The notes beneath the pieces were generated by a model. That model was not told the origin of the DNA. It searched no databases and saw only the letters and a list, made by a program, of their open reading frames with translations. This document shows positions 1-8,050 of a DNA stretch of 25,039 bases, in pieces. The stretch is taken from contig QFQD01000094.1 in assembly GCA_003241485.1 (NCBI GenBank), positions 1-25,039 of the forward strand, in the 5' to 3' direction. Numbering within the stretch: the stretch's first letter is position 1; every line of letters starts with the position of its first letter. This stretch comes from Ancylobacter novellus (GTDB taxonomy: Bacteria; Pseudomonadota; Alphaproteobacteria; Rhizobiales; Xanthobacteraceae). The position numbers and the translations under genes were made by a program.

Positions 1-632
1 AGCTGGGCACGCAGGGTGGATTTCAGGGGCGTCGGCATGGCCATCAGCACCGGGATCGACCATTGCCCGCCCGCATAGCGCGCCCGTACCCAATAGGCCC
101 CATCGGCGAGGAACGGCGTGTCGACCACGAACGCCCCGCCCGCCGCCACCACCGAGCGCGTGGCCGCCCCGCCGAAGTCGATCTCGATCGTCTGGCCGCT
201 CGTGCCGGTGCCCACCACCTGGTCACCCGTGCCGGTGATCACCGGCACCGCCGGCGTCAGGGCGGCGGGGAACACGTAGTGCGAGAAAGACACCAGCGTC
301 TCGGCCCCGAGCGAGGCGTAGCGCAGGCCGCCCTTTCCGCCCTTGATCTGCACCACGCGCAGCTCATAGGCCTGCCCGTTCAGCGTCACCGGCATGAGGA
401 AGCGGGCGGCACCGCCGGCGATGGTGGCGAGGAAGGCTTCCCATGAAGCCATCTGCGCCGCCGTCAGTCCGTGCCCCCATTGCAGGGTGGCAAGGTCATC
501 GCCCGGCTGCCAGCGCTGCCGCACATCGCCGCCCTGCATGTCGGTCGCAAGCGCCTCTCGGCCGGGCACGCCGTTCCAGTTGTCCCGCTCCGGACGGAAC
601 GGCACACCGGCAGGCCAGTCCACGTAGGCCAT
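1..632 (-). CDS. Distal/minor tail protein, partial (runs off left edge)
   Basis: An open frame runs from ATG at 632 to the window edge, giving at least 210 residues beginning MAYVDWPAGVPF. The start overlaps the stop of the shifted tape-measure frame (TAATG) and has GGAGG eight bases upstream, so the start is secure. The first ~120 residues are a compact region rich in Trp and Gly. They are followed by a Thr/Gly/Val-rich beta-type segment (about residues 125-200), as in baseplate or distal tail proteins. Its place directly after the tape measure gene matches the distal-tail or minor-tail slot of siphophages. No named family was recognised from sequence alone, so the product call rests mainly on position. 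The C-terminus is outside the window. Confidence 0.8.
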   Translation of the reverse strand, partial: MAYVDWPAGVPFRPERDNWNGVPGREALATDMQGGDVRQRWQPGDDLATLQWGHGLTAAQMASWEAFLATIAGGAARFLMPVTLNGQAYELRVVQIKGGKGGLRYASLGAETLVSFSHYVFPAALTPAVPVITGTGDQVVGTGTSGQTIEIDFGGAATRSVVAAGGAFVVDTPFLADGAYWVRARYAGGQWSIPVLMAMPTPLKSTLRAQ

Positions 633-1063
633 TACATTTGCCTCCGCCAGCCGAAGCGCCGGGCGCCAATCTGGTCGACATGCCCTTCGTCGATCGCCTT
701 CGTCAGCTCGCCACGCACCAGCTTGCGCATCCGCGCTTCGATATCCACGGTGCCGTCAGCGCCCACCGTCTGCGTCACATCGGCCGTCTCGCCCGAGGTG
801 GGGATGATCCGCACATTGATGTTCGGCGCGGAGATCACTGGCGCCGCAGCCTGCGCCAAGGCAGCGCGAGCCGCCTCCTCCCCTCCCACCGAGCGCATCA
901 GCCGGCGCGTCTCATGCAGGCCGATCACGCCGCCGCCAGCGAAAGCCGGGAGGCGAGCATTGTCATTGATCGCCTCCAGCAGCGGCCGGTTGCGCGCCGT
1001 CGCCTCGGCATTCACCACGAACTCGCCATTGCTGACCCGGGCAAGGATGCTGTCCGAGGTGCC
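632..1063 (-). pseudogene. Tape measure protein, C-terminal segment in shifted frame
   Basis: This stretch continues the tape measure gene in the +1 frame. It contains GTSDSILARVSNGEFVVN followed by AEATARNRPLLEAIN, the C-terminal signature seen in many phage tape measure proteins. It ends at TAA 632-634, overlapping the next tail gene's ATG in a normal TAATG junction. That overlap supports this as the original reading frame to the end. It is not expected to be translated as part of the tape measure unless the frame break at about 1064-1090 is a sequence error or is suppressed. About 143 residues are affected. Confidence 0.75.
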
Positions 1064-4000
1064 GCACCGCGCCACGGTCGGTGACCGCACCGCCACCGGC
1101 CAGCGGGCCGGCGTAGCGCCCGGTCGAGGTCGCGCCACCCGTGGACGCGCCCCCGAAATTGAGGAAGCTCCCGACAATGCCCGTCAGCCAGTCGGCCGCG
1201 CCGCCCGTTCCGGCATTGCCGAACATCCCGGCGATGACATTCTGCGCGGCCAGATCCACCAAAGTGCCCAGCAACCGCTTGGCCGCATTTTGCAGGGAGT
1301 CCATCGCGTTTTCGCCGTCGATCAGATCGGCGCTGGTCGCTATGTCCTTGGTAAGAGCGAGCGTCGCATTCAGCCGCAGGGCGGCGGCATTGGCGCCGGA
1401 CAGATCCACCTCCAGCCCCGCGCCGCGCAGGGTGGAAGCAATCTGCTGTTCCATCGGGCTACGGCCGAGCTGGTCGCGCTCGAACTGGATATCGGCTTGC
1501 AGGCGCGCCTGGTTGGCGAGGTCGACCGAGCGGCCAAGCTCGGCATTCTTGGCGCGCAGGGCGGCAAGCTCTTGCTCGCTCGCCTGCACGCCGGTTTCTG
1601 CCGCCTGCCGGCGAAGATCCGCCTCGGCCTCATAATTGGCGCGCAGCTCGGCCACCTGTCCGGCGGTCTTGCCGATCAGCTGGATTTCCAGCTGCTGCGC
1701 GCGGATCGATTCATCCGCCGCCATCAGCCGGTCGCGCGTGGCGCGGGTCAGCTGCACCTGCGCCTGCACCATCTCCTGCGTCGCCGCAGCATTGGCACGG
1801 GCCGACACGGTCGCGTCGTCGGCACCCTCGGCCTCGGCGCGGTAGCGCTCCAGCCTGGCCTGCGCCGCCGCGCGATCGGCAGGCGTTTGCGCGAGGGTGA
1901 CGGCGTTCTGCAGCTCCTGCTCGCGGCGCACGATTTCGGCCTGCGGCAGCAGCTTGCCATAGGCGTCCGTCATCGCGCCTATCTGGTTGGTGACACCCTG
2001 CAGGGCGGCCTCTTGCGCCTGAATGTCACCCGTCCCGGCCTTCAGCGCCGCCTGAAAGGCGGCCTGCTCGCCACCGGCCACCGAGACGCGGTTTCGCTGC
2101 GCGTCATTCTGGGCGACGACGGACTGCCTTCGCGCTGTTTCAAGCTCGTCACTCAGGCGATCAATTTCCGCCTGCGCGTTGCGGCGCGGGATCGCCGTCA
2201 AGGCGCCGAGGTCCGGTATGCTGTCGAGCACTTGCTGCGCCTGTGCGAGGGCACGCGCGCCGCTCGACACACTCAGGCTGTCATTGACGCCTTGACCGAT
2301 GGCCGCCCAGGCGTCGGATGCGCTATTGGCGACGGCCTTCCATGCCCGCCCGATCGCGTTGAGCCGCTGCTCGGCGCTCGGCAACACGGCGGTAAGCCGC
2401 TGGAGCAGCAGAGCCTGCGCCTCGCTCTGGCGGTTCGCGGCCGACAGCTGCCGGATATATTGCAGCGTGGTGTCGTCGAGAAAATTGAGCTTGCGGTTGA
2501 GATCCTCGGCGCCCTTGGCAGGATCGGCAAACGATTCCGCGAGATCCTGTCCGGCCTGCACCACATCGCCCGAAGTGATGCTGGCATAGTTCGCCGCCGC
2601 CGTTGTCAGATCGACAAAAAGCCCGGTGCCGACACGGCCGGTCGCGGCGAAGGCCGCGGCAATATCACGAGCGGCGCCCTGCGAAATATCGGCAGCATCG
2701 GCAGCCGCCGCCGCGATCGACATCAGCTCGGCAGCCGTGGCGCCAGTCTCGCGGCCGCGCCCCTGCACGGCCGCCTGCAGCTGCTTCTCGCCAGCAATCC
2801 AGCTGGCATAGGCCGCCGTGGCCGCCACGCCGACACCAACCAGAGCGGCGGCCGACAGCGTGGCCGGACTCACCAGCCCGCCAATGGTGGCGCCGAGGGC
2901 CTTGAAGCCGCCAACCACGCCGCCCTGCTGTGAGGCGAGGATCTGGTAAATCTGGCCGAGCTGCGACGCCACGATCTGGAGCGGCGGGGCTCCCATCGCC
3001 AGCATCGTGAAAACGTCGTTCAGCTGGTACGACAGGTTCGCTAGGTCGTGTGCGGCAAATCCTACCCTGCCGCCGGCTTCCTGCACCGCGCGGATCGCCA
3101 CCACCTGGTCAGCAAACACCGCCTTGGTACGCGCAACCGCTTCGGCACGCTGCGCCTCGGTCAGAATACCGACCTTGGCACTCTGGTTGATCTCGTCGAG
3201 AGCTTCCTTGTACTGCCGCTGCAAGGCCAGCAGCGGCACATATTTCTCGCGGATGGCCTGGATCTGGTCGCCCACGGCGGAGATGTCCGCCGCCCGCGCA
3301 TCCGTGCCGAAATCATCGCGCACGCCGAGCTGCTGGTTGATACGGCCCTGTGCCGTCGCCGCCCGCGCGCGGGCAAGATCATCCTGCGCTTGGCGCGCCC
3401 GCACCAGCTCGCCGATATAGCGCTCATACTCCCGCGCCACGGCCGCCACTGCGGCAGCTTCCGCGCGCGCACTCGCCTCGCCCATATTGCGCAGCTGGCC
3501 ATTCGCCCGCTCGTTCAATACCGGGCTGGCGGCCATTTTGCCGAGGCTTCGCAGCGCACGCTCGGCCTGTGCGTTCAGCTGCTCATACTGTTGGGCAACG
3601 GCAGCAACGGCAGCCGCCTCATTGCGCGCAACTGTGGCGCCCAGGTTCCGCAGACGGTCATTTGCGCTCTCGTTCAGAGCCGGCGTAACGGTGGCGCGCC
3701 CCATCGAGGTCAGCGCACGTTCGGCCTGTGCGACACGCGTCCGGAGGGTCACCTCCTGTTCGAGCTGGCGGTTCATCGCCGCCTGCGCATCGGTGACGAT
3801 GCCATACTTGGCATGCATCAGCTCAAGCGTGTGCACATAGTCGGCCGAACTCATGCGGCCGGCATCGACGGCGGCGGCCAGCGACCGGTGCTCGCGCGCC
3901 AGCAGCTGCGTCAGCTTGTGCTGCTCATCATATTTCTGGCGCACACGATCCGCCGCGGTGCCGGCGTCGAGCTGCCGCTTGGTCGAGCGGTCAGTGACCG

Positions 4001-4139
4001 TCGCCATGTTCTCGGCGGCCCGCGCGACATTGCCTTCGGCCGCCGCGATAGCAGCGAGATCCGCAGCAGCCTTGTCGGCGCCACGGCTCTCATACTGCGT
4101 AACGACGCGCCGAATCTGTTCGACGGTAATTGTCGCCAT
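963..4139 (-). CDS. Tail length tape measure protein (C-terminus frameshifted)
   Basis: A 1058-residue protein whose helical rod sets tail length and is later ejected into the host envelope. It is largest in the tail module, Ala/Gln/Glu/Arg-rich with long predicted helices. The stretch around residues 357-385 (LSYQLNDVFTMLAMG, then PLQIVASQLGQ) is typical of tape measure proteins. A hydrophobic Gly/Ala/Val segment at about residues 405-455 could insert in membrane. Residues 138-190 and 191-243 are a tandem duplication. The reading is normal through AGGGAV (about 1085-1100) and then turns into low-quality sequence ending at 963, while the family C-terminal motif continues in the next frame to 632. 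One extra base, or two missing, between 1064 and 1090 explains this. The intact protein would be about 1167 residues. ATG 4139 follows the chaperone stop by ten bases; no strong ribosome site is seen. Confidence 0.9.
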   Translation of the reverse strand: MATITVEQIRRVVTQYESRGADKAAADLAAIAAAEGNVARAAENMATVTDRSTKRQLDAGTAADRVRQKYDEQHKLTQLLAREHRSLAAAVDAGRMSSADYVHTLELMHAKYGIVTDAQAAMNRQLEQEVTLRTRVAQAERALTSMGRATVTPALNESANDRLRNLGATVARNEAAAVAAVAQQYEQLNAQAERALRSLGKMAASPVLNERANGQLRNMGEASARAEAAAVAAVAREYERYIGELVRARQAQDDLARARAATAQGRINQQLGVRDDFGTDARAADISAVGDQIQAIREKYVPLLALQRQYKEALDEINQSAKVGILTEAQRAEAVARTKAVFADQVVAIRAVQEAGGRVGFAAHDLANLSYQLNDVFTMLAMGAPPLQIVASQLGQIYQILASQQGGVVGGFKALGATIGGLVSPATLSAAALVGVGVAATAAYASWIAGEKQLQAAVQGRGRETGATAAELMSIAAAAADAADISQGAARDIAAAFAATGRVGTGLFVDLTTAAANYASITSGDVVQAGQDLAESFADPAKGAEDLNRKLNFLDDTTLQYIRQLSAANRQSEAQALLLQRLTAVLPSAEQRLNAIGRAWKAVANSASDAWAAIGQGVNDSLSVSSGARALAQAQQVLDSIPDLGALTAIPRRNAQAEIDRLSDELETARRQSVVAQNDAQRNRVSVAGGEQAAFQAALKAGTGDIQAQEAALQGVTNQIGAMTDAYGKLLPQAEIVRREQELQNAVTLAQTPADRAAAQARLERYRAEAEGADDATVSARANAAATQEMVQAQVQLTRATRDRLMAADESIRAQQLEIQLIGKTAGQVAELRANYEAEADLRRQAAETGVQASEQELAALRAKNAELGRSVDLANQARLQADIQFERDQLGRSPMEQQIASTLRGAGLEVDLSGANAAALRLNATLALTKDIATSADLIDGENAMDSLQNAAKRLLGTLVDLAAQNVIAGMFGNAGTGGAADWLTGIVGSFLNFGGASTGGATSTGRYAGPLAGGGAVTDRGAVRHLGQHPCPGQQWRVRGECRGDGAQPAAAGGDQ
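3411..3728 (-). repeat. Two 159-bp tandem repeats inside tape measure gene
   Basis: Residues 138-190 and 191-243 of the tape measure protein align over 53 residues. Both begin QAERAL; both contain a LNE-x-AN-x-x-LRN core and an identical EAAAVAAVA run. The period is exactly 53 residues (159 bp), so the frame is kept. Repeat gain or loss in tape measure genes changes tail length in known phages; here the duplication is diverged and therefore old. Confidence 0.85.
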
Positions 4140-4148
4140 GGAGCACCA

Positions 4149-4490
4149 TCAATGTCGGGAGGGAGGCGCAGGCGCCCGCGACGCCAGCACCTCCGAGAAG
4201 GTGGCGTTCATCGCGGACATCAGTCGGTGGAAGCGGTCGAAGCCGTCAGGGTCATCGATGCCGTAGCGCGCGGCGTAGCGGTCGATCGACGCAAAGGGGA
4301 TCGCGGCGTGAAGGCTGGGGCCACGATCCGTGACCAGCGCGTGGAAGGCGCGCCACTCGAAGCTGAGATGATCGGGAAGATCAGGCCGCTCGCGAAGGGG
4401 CTTCGGCGGCACCCCATCTTCCCGCTCCATATTCAACAGCCATTCAAGGCTGTCGCCCCACGCCAGCCACCAGCGCAGGGTATCGGTCAG
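4149..4490 (-). CDS. Tail assembly chaperone, GT-type frameshift extension
   Basis: This frame encodes the downstream half of a lambda G/GT-type chaperone pair. It is open without a stop from the A7 run at 4491-4497 down to 4149, beginning CTG ACC GAT. It includes a Trp-rich stretch (LRWWLAWGDSLEWLL), then the region found in alphaproteobacterial phage chaperones (SFEWRAF, IPFASIDRYAARYG, FHRLMSAMN). An independent start (TTG 4436 or ATG 4430) is possible but lacks a convincing ribosome site and would discard the Trp-rich part. It is therefore more likely made as a fusion with the upstream protein. The GT protein binds the tape measure protein and recruits tube subunits during assembly, and is absent from virions in studied phages. 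Confidence 0.8.
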   Translation of the reverse strand: MTDTLRWWLAWGDSLEWLLNMEREDGVPPKPLRERPDLPDHLSFEWRAFHALVTDRGPSLHAAIPFASIDRYAARYGIDDPDGFDRFHRLMSAMNATFSEVLASRAPAPPSRH

Positions 4491-4833
4491 TTTTTTTCGT
4501 CGGCCTCGATCGCATGGCGCCGCGCAGATACACGCCGATCTCCGGATCGGTCAGCAGCTCCACCGTGCAGGGCTCATCGAGACTCCAGTCGACGACCACG
4601 GCACCGACCAGCGCTTCGGCGAGGATGCGCTCGCCCACGTCATCCGGCAGCTTCTCCTGATGCTCGGGCGGCAGCGCCCGCACCAGCTCACCGCGCAGCT
4701 TCTCGAAGTCGGCATTGCGGAGGCTGCGCGCCTTCACATCGATGCTGGTTTCCAGTTCGCCGAGGGCAATGTCCTTCACCCAGGCGCCGCCACGGGCCTT
4801 CGCGCGGGCGGCCTTCAGTTCCAGTACGTTCAA
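4444..4833 (-). CDS. Tail assembly chaperone, G-type
   Basis: A 129-residue protein, likely starting at TTG 4833. The TTG overlaps the TGA of the preceding small gene (TTGA) and has AGGAG eight bases upstream; no ATG lies in this frame near the beginning. Visible features are KDIALGELETSIDVKARSL and NADFEKLRGELVRALP, then LLTDPEIGVYLRGAM near the end, matching the general pattern of phage tail assembly chaperones. It sits between tail tube and tape measure genes, where lambda G lies. A run of seven A (4491-4497) near its 3' end allows a fraction of ribosomes to shift into the downstream frame. In the zero frame the protein ends at 4444, 18 codons after the run begins. Confidence 0.8.
   Translation of the reverse strand: MNVLELKAARAKARGGAWVKDIALGELETSIDVKARSLRNADFEKLRGELVRALPPEHQEKLPDDVGERILAEALVGAVVVDWSLDEPCTVELLTDPEIGVYLRGAMRSRPTKKTDRYPALVAGVGRQP
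4491..4497 (-). promoter_or_regulatory. Candidate programmed +1/-2 frameshift site (A7)
   Basis: On the coding strand the zero frame reads ACG AAA AAA ACT GAC. A +1 slip of lysyl-tRNA on AAA, or a -2 slip, keeps full AAA pairing and continues CTG ACC into the downstream chaperone frame. A -1 slip reaches TGA within two codons, so -1 is excluded. Seven consecutive A are conspicuous in this GC-rich DNA. Known tail chaperone genes use mostly -1, and less often +1 or -2 (phage Mu). Confidence 0.72.
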
Positions 4834-4988
4834 GACACCTTCTCCTGCTTGGCGGCGGGCTTCGCCCAGCGCGCGAAATCGGCAGGCACATCGTCCGGCA
4901 CGGACAGGGTTTCGCCGGCGGCGAATCCGCGCTTGCGGCCCTCGGGGTAGCCCGTGAAGGACTCCACGATCTCGATCTGTTTCGACAT
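4830..4988 (-). CDS. Small hypothetical tail-module protein
   Basis: A 52-residue protein starting MSKQIEIVESFTGYPEG and ending AKQEKVS. It lies between the tail tube and the G-type chaperone and its stop overlaps the chaperone TTG start (TTGA), so the two are translationally coupled. Codon use fits neighbouring genes. Pro/Lys/Asp-containing short proteins of this sort often occur here in phages of alphaproteobacteria, but no function is known to me. The start lacks a strong Shine-Dalgarno; ATG 4988 was chosen because upstream sequence in frame is Arg/Pro-rich and unlike protein. Confidence 0.65.
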   Translation of the reverse strand: MSKQIEIVESFTGYPEGRKRGFAAGETLSVPDDVPADFARWAKPAAKQEKVS

Positions 4989-5020
4989 GGCGGCAGGGTT
5001 CCGGTGAGCGGTGCGGCGGG

Positions 5021-5950
5021 CTATGCGACGGCGCGGGTGATCTGGATCGAGCACGCGGCCGTGCTGTCATAGACAGCGCGGAACGGCACGCTCAGGATCA
5101 CGTCATCCGCATTGCCGCCGACCTGGCGCACACCGTCGAGCAGGATGATTTTCGGCAGCGACACCGTGTATTTTTTGGTGGTGGCCGCGCCCATGGTGAA
5201 GGCGAGCGCGCCGGAAGCGTGGTCGAGCACCGCCTGATACTGGCCGCCACCTTCGAGATAGGCCTCGAAGGTGCCCGTCACGTCGAGCCGCCCGGCGCCG
5301 AACTCTTCGGAGAACAGCGAGCCAAGCACGGGGCGTTCGCGCAGGTTGTTATTGATCTCCAGATTGAGCTGCCGGAGCTTCAGCGCCGGCGAGATGCCGG
5401 TGAGCGACAGCGCAGCGAAGTGCGAGGAGGAATTCACCACCGGCTCGGTGCTGGCGGCGGCATAGGTGGCGCCGGAGATGATCGCCGAGGCGAGCGTTTC
5501 CTTCTGCGCCATCAAGCCGAGCGATCCGGTGATCTTGCCCTGGGCGGGAATGGACAGCGACAGGGTGTTGACCGTCGATCCGGTGAAGCGGCTGAAGCTG
5601 TCCGTGGCGCCCAGCTCGATCGTCTCTTCGATCGTGAAATAGGAGGGCGTCACGCCATTTTTCAGCACATTGGTGGCCCAGGCACCGCGCAGGGCGGAGG
5701 CGAGGAACGGATCGAGCGAGCCATAGGACAGCTCGAAGGGATAGGCCCCGCCGGCGCCCAGGCCGACAAGCACTTCGTCGATCACGTTGCGGTCGGCGCG
5801 CAGCTCGTCAGAGACGACAGTGCGCTTATTGGTGCGGACACCGCCGCCCGTGGTGCGCAGCGCGGCGAAGGTGGGCGTTGCGGGGGTGACACCGAAAGAG
5901 GCCTCGGCGACATACGCAATGCGGGTCTCGCTCGAATTACCGAACGGCAT
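5021..5950 (-). CDS. Major tail tube protein
   Basis: A 309-residue protein likely to polymerise as stacked hexamers around the tape measure to form the non-contractile tail tube. It begins MPFGNSSETRIAYVAEASFG, and the pattern of an early TPATP segment, RTNKRTV, and alternating beta-strand-type sequence fits the tail tube superfamily (Phage_tail_tube type). ATG 5950 has GGAG seven bases upstream. It lies between the tail terminator-like gene and the chaperone genes, exactly where lambda V lies. The length is somewhat above that of lambda gpV, consistent with two-domain or longer tube proteins. Confidence in role is good; the exact family was not computed. Confidence 0.85.
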   Translation of the reverse strand: MPFGNSSETRIAYVAEASFGVTPATPTFAALRTTGGGVRTNKRTVVSDELRADRNVIDEVLVGLGAGGAYPFELSYGSLDPFLASALRGAWATNVLKNGVTPSYFTIEETIELGATDSFSRFTGSTVNTLSLSIPAQGKITGSLGLMAQKETLASAIISGATYAAASTEPVVNSSSHFAALSLTGISPALKLRQLNLEINNNLRERPVLGSLFSEEFGAGRLDVTGTFEAYLEGGGQYQAVLDHASGALAFTMGAATTKKYTVSLPKIILLDGVRQVGGNADDVILSVPFRAVYDSTAACSIQITRAVA

Positions 5951-5980
5951 GGTCGTGCTCCAGATTGTGAAGGGAGGAGA

Positions 5981-6391
5981 TCAGCCGAAGAAATCGGCTT
6001 CGAACTCGACGGCCGCGCTCAGCGCGTAATAGCCGCCATTGTCGGCCCGATCGTCGAGGACGCCGGGAGAGGCACTGAAGGTACGAACCGGCCCGAAGGT
6101 TTCGTGCCGGAAATGCGTGCGCAGATCGTCGAGCCATACCGCGAAGGCGATGACATCGGCGCCGCTGCGGATATTCAGCACGAAACGGATCGTGCCCGTC
6201 TCGCGCTGCACATTCGCGCCGGGCGCGCCCATGCTCGCCGCATGCTCACCGCCGACGGGATATTGCACCGCGAGGAAGGCCGAGCCGTCCTGCGGCGGCT
6301 CGGTCCCCTCGTTCGGGTAGAGGATCGGCGTGCGGGTCCAAAAGGCGTCGAGGCGGGCTTTCACCGCCGACATCACAGCTGCAGAGGCCAT
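5981..6391 (-). CDS. Tail terminator-like protein (DUF4128-type)
   Basis: A 136-residue protein beginning MASAAVMSAVKARLDAFW, with ILYPNEGTEPP and a GTIRFVLNI strand. This pattern is seen in the DUF4128/gpU-like group that caps the tail tube when it reaches its final length. Its start overlaps the preceding stop (TGATG at 6389-6393), so it is coupled to the gp10-like gene. Position between that gene and the tail tube matches lambda gpU. The family call comes from sequence pattern and position only. Confidence 0.75.
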   Translation of the reverse strand: MASAAVMSAVKARLDAFWTRTPILYPNEGTEPPQDGSAFLAVQYPVGGEHAASMGAPGANVQRETGTIRFVLNIRSGADVIAFAVWLDDLRTHFRHETFGPVRTFSASPGVLDDRADNGGYYALSAAVEFEADFFG

Positions 6392-7083
6392 CAGCGCACC
6401 GCTATCACGATGGCGGGTTGGCGGGTGTCACGCTCGCGCAGGCGCACCGCGCGATCAGCACCGGCCGCCGCCTTGTAGCGCCCCCTGCTGTCTCGGGAGA
6501 CAGAGGCGGTGCCGGCATAAGGCACAATCCCGCCCTCCTGAAACGAGCGGAAGCTAAAACGGATGCTGGCGACATTGCCGAACCGCCGGCGCGCCATGAG
6601 GGCGACGCTCTCATAGACGCCATCCGGCGCCTGCGGCGACAGCCCGCGCTCGATCTTCCGCGCATAGGGCTGCACGTTGAGGAACACATATTCCTCCGCC
6701 GCCGGCACAGTGCCGCCCGCGTCGACCGCCACGCCATCGGCGAAGAACGCGTGGCTCGCGGCATAGTCGCCGGTCAGCACGGGCGAGTTATTCACCAGCA
6801 TCTCGCCGATCCACGCGAACAGCTCGCCGAGCAGCTCGAACTCGGCGACGATCACGCCATCGGGCCGTACGCTTTCCAGCGGCGCGCCCTGCCGACCATC
6901 GACAAAAGTTTCATGCGGCGGCACGCGGCCGATCGCACGCCGGTTTACTTCCTGCGCCTCGGCAATCGCCTGCCGGGCGTAGCTGGCCAGTCGAGGGCCA
7001 CGCTCGGCTGCCGGCTCGCCGTCGCGGATCGCCAGCAGGATGCTGCGCTCTATCGGCTCGATCTTGGTGGTGACGTGTGCCAT
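6391..7083 (-). CDS. Tail completion / HK97 gp10-like protein
   Basis: A 230-residue protein. It carries GRVPPHETFVDGR and then ELLGELFAWIGEMLVNNSPV, with TGDYAASHAFFADG, where the -SPV-TGxYxxS- pattern is typical of HK97 gp10-like proteins at the head-tail joint. VQPYARKIERG and a basic C-terminus follow. Both ends overlap neighbours by TGATG, showing tight translational coupling. The N-terminal ~70 residues are longer than in small gp10 proteins. It probably acts at neck assembly before tail attachment. Confidence 0.75.
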   Translation of the reverse strand: MAHVTTKIEPIERSILLAIRDGEPAAERGPRLASYARQAIAEAQEVNRRAIGRVPPHETFVDGRQGAPLESVRPDGVIVAEFELLGELFAWIGEMLVNNSPVLTGDYAASHAFFADGVAVDAGGTVPAAEEYVFLNVQPYARKIERGLSPQAPDGVYESVALMARRRFGNVASIRFSFRSFQEGGIVPYAGTASVSRDSRGRYKAAAGADRAVRLRERDTRQPAIVIAVR

Positions 7084-7421
7084 CAGCCGCGCACCTGCAA
7101 TTCGATCCGCACCACGACGCCGCTCACCCGGATCTCGGGCGCCGCCTCAATCTTGCAGCTGCGTCCCGCGATCAGAACGAAATCCCCACGCTTCGGCAGA
7201 TCGCCGCCGAGGCCAGTCGGCGACAGGATCACCCGACGATCGCCCTGCGCAATGTTGCCCACCAGCTCATCAGGCCGATAGCCCCGCACATGCGCCCGGA
7301 CGCCCGGCCGGTCGGCCGGGGTCGACGTGGTGCCGGCATGCGTCATGCGCCGCAGCACGATATCCTCGCCGTTGGCGGCGAGTGCGCGATCCAGCGCGGC
7401 AATACAGGCTGCCGGCATCAT
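7083..7421 (-). CDS. Head-tail joining / head-closure protein (putative)
   Basis: A 112-residue protein starting at ATG 7421 (MMPAACIAALDRALAANG), where TGATGATG overlaps the connector's stop. It includes GEDIVLRR, then RVILSPTGL and GDFVLIAG followed by a short strand-rich end, the layout of phage head-closure or stopper proteins (barrel-like, about 100 residues). Position between connector and gp10-like protein agrees. An upstream in-frame ATG at 7502 would add a Ser/Arg-rich segment overlapping the connector and is rejected. Confidence 0.65.
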   Translation of the reverse strand: MMPAACIAALDRALAANGEDIVLRRMTHAGTTSTPADRPGVRAHVRGYRPDELVGNIAQGDRRVILSPTGLGGDLPKRGDFVLIAGRSCKIEAAPEIRVSGVVVRIELQVRG

Positions 7422-8047
7422 CAGACGTAAACTCGATAGGGCTGCAGCAGACGATCGGCAGCTTCCCGCACCAGGCGTTCGGCCTGAGGATTCACGGCCC
7501 ATTCTTTTTCCGCGACGCCCTCGACCCGCTCGCGCCGGAGAAACAGGTCCTCGCGATTAACAGCGCGGAGAGCTTGGACACCCAGCGACACGGCCTGCTT
7601 CGCAGGGAGCAACTTCGGATCTTCCGGAGTGAACCCCGCAACGAACCGAATCCTGACGGCGCCGAAGCCCCAGGAAGAGCGCGGCCACTCACAACCCGCC
7701 GCCGGGCGCACGCCGCAGATCTTATCGGAGAGTTCTGCCCGGTACCTTTCTGCAGGAATTTCCTGCTCGCTACCATCCCGGTCGAGATAGCGGACAGAGA
7801 CCACAGATGTGACAGGCGGATAGGGAAGAGGCAGATAGTCCGCAGGGAACATCTCCTCCAGAAGCTCCAGCGTTTGCCGGCCGAAAGAGCGACCGGGCCA
7901 ACCGAGATCCGGCTCAATCGTGCTCTGCACAACACCGATGAGCATGGCGAGATGATCGTCATCGAGCGCGTCGAGCCCAGGAGTGAGCCGGCGAAGGCTC
8001 TGCACGTCGAGGATGGGCTGCGGCGGAACGATGACGATCACAGGCAT
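7421..8047 (-). CDS. Head-tail connector (gp6 / phiE125 gp8-like)
   Basis: A 208-residue protein likely to form the ring under the portal that links head to tail. An N-terminal helical part (LRRLTPGLDALDDDHLAMLIG, VVQSTIEPDLGWPGRSFG) is followed by YLPLPYPPVTSVVSVRYLD. The -LP.PPV.SV.SV.Y.D- strand is highly characteristic of the gp6-like connector and phiE125 gp8 families. GVRPAAG and VRIRFVAGF follow. ATG 8047 has AAGGG seven bases upstream and begins three bases after the preceding stop. Confidence 0.85.
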   Translation of the reverse strand: MPVIVIVPPQPILDVQSLRRLTPGLDALDDDHLAMLIGVVQSTIEPDLGWPGRSFGRQTLELLEEMFPADYLPLPYPPVTSVVSVRYLDRDGSEQEIPAERYRAELSDKICGVRPAAGCEWPRSSWGFGAVRIRFVAGFTPEDPKLLPAKQAVSLGVQALRAVNREDLFLRRERVEGVAEKEWAVNPQAERLVREAADRLLQPYRVYV

Positions 8048-8050
8048 GAT

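Noticed and set aside
471..2933. Long plus-strand open frame (about 820 codons) opposite the tape measure gene; similar ones at 3048-5072, 5219-6478 and 17955-19556
   Set aside because: Antisense shadows of high-GC genes: Arg/His/Ala/Gly-rich, no motifs, while the minus-strand proteins have clear family motifs and coupled starts.
4487..4497. Classic -1 slippery site for the tail chaperone
   Set aside because: The -1 frame reads TGA at 4489-4487 and cannot reach the downstream chaperone frame.
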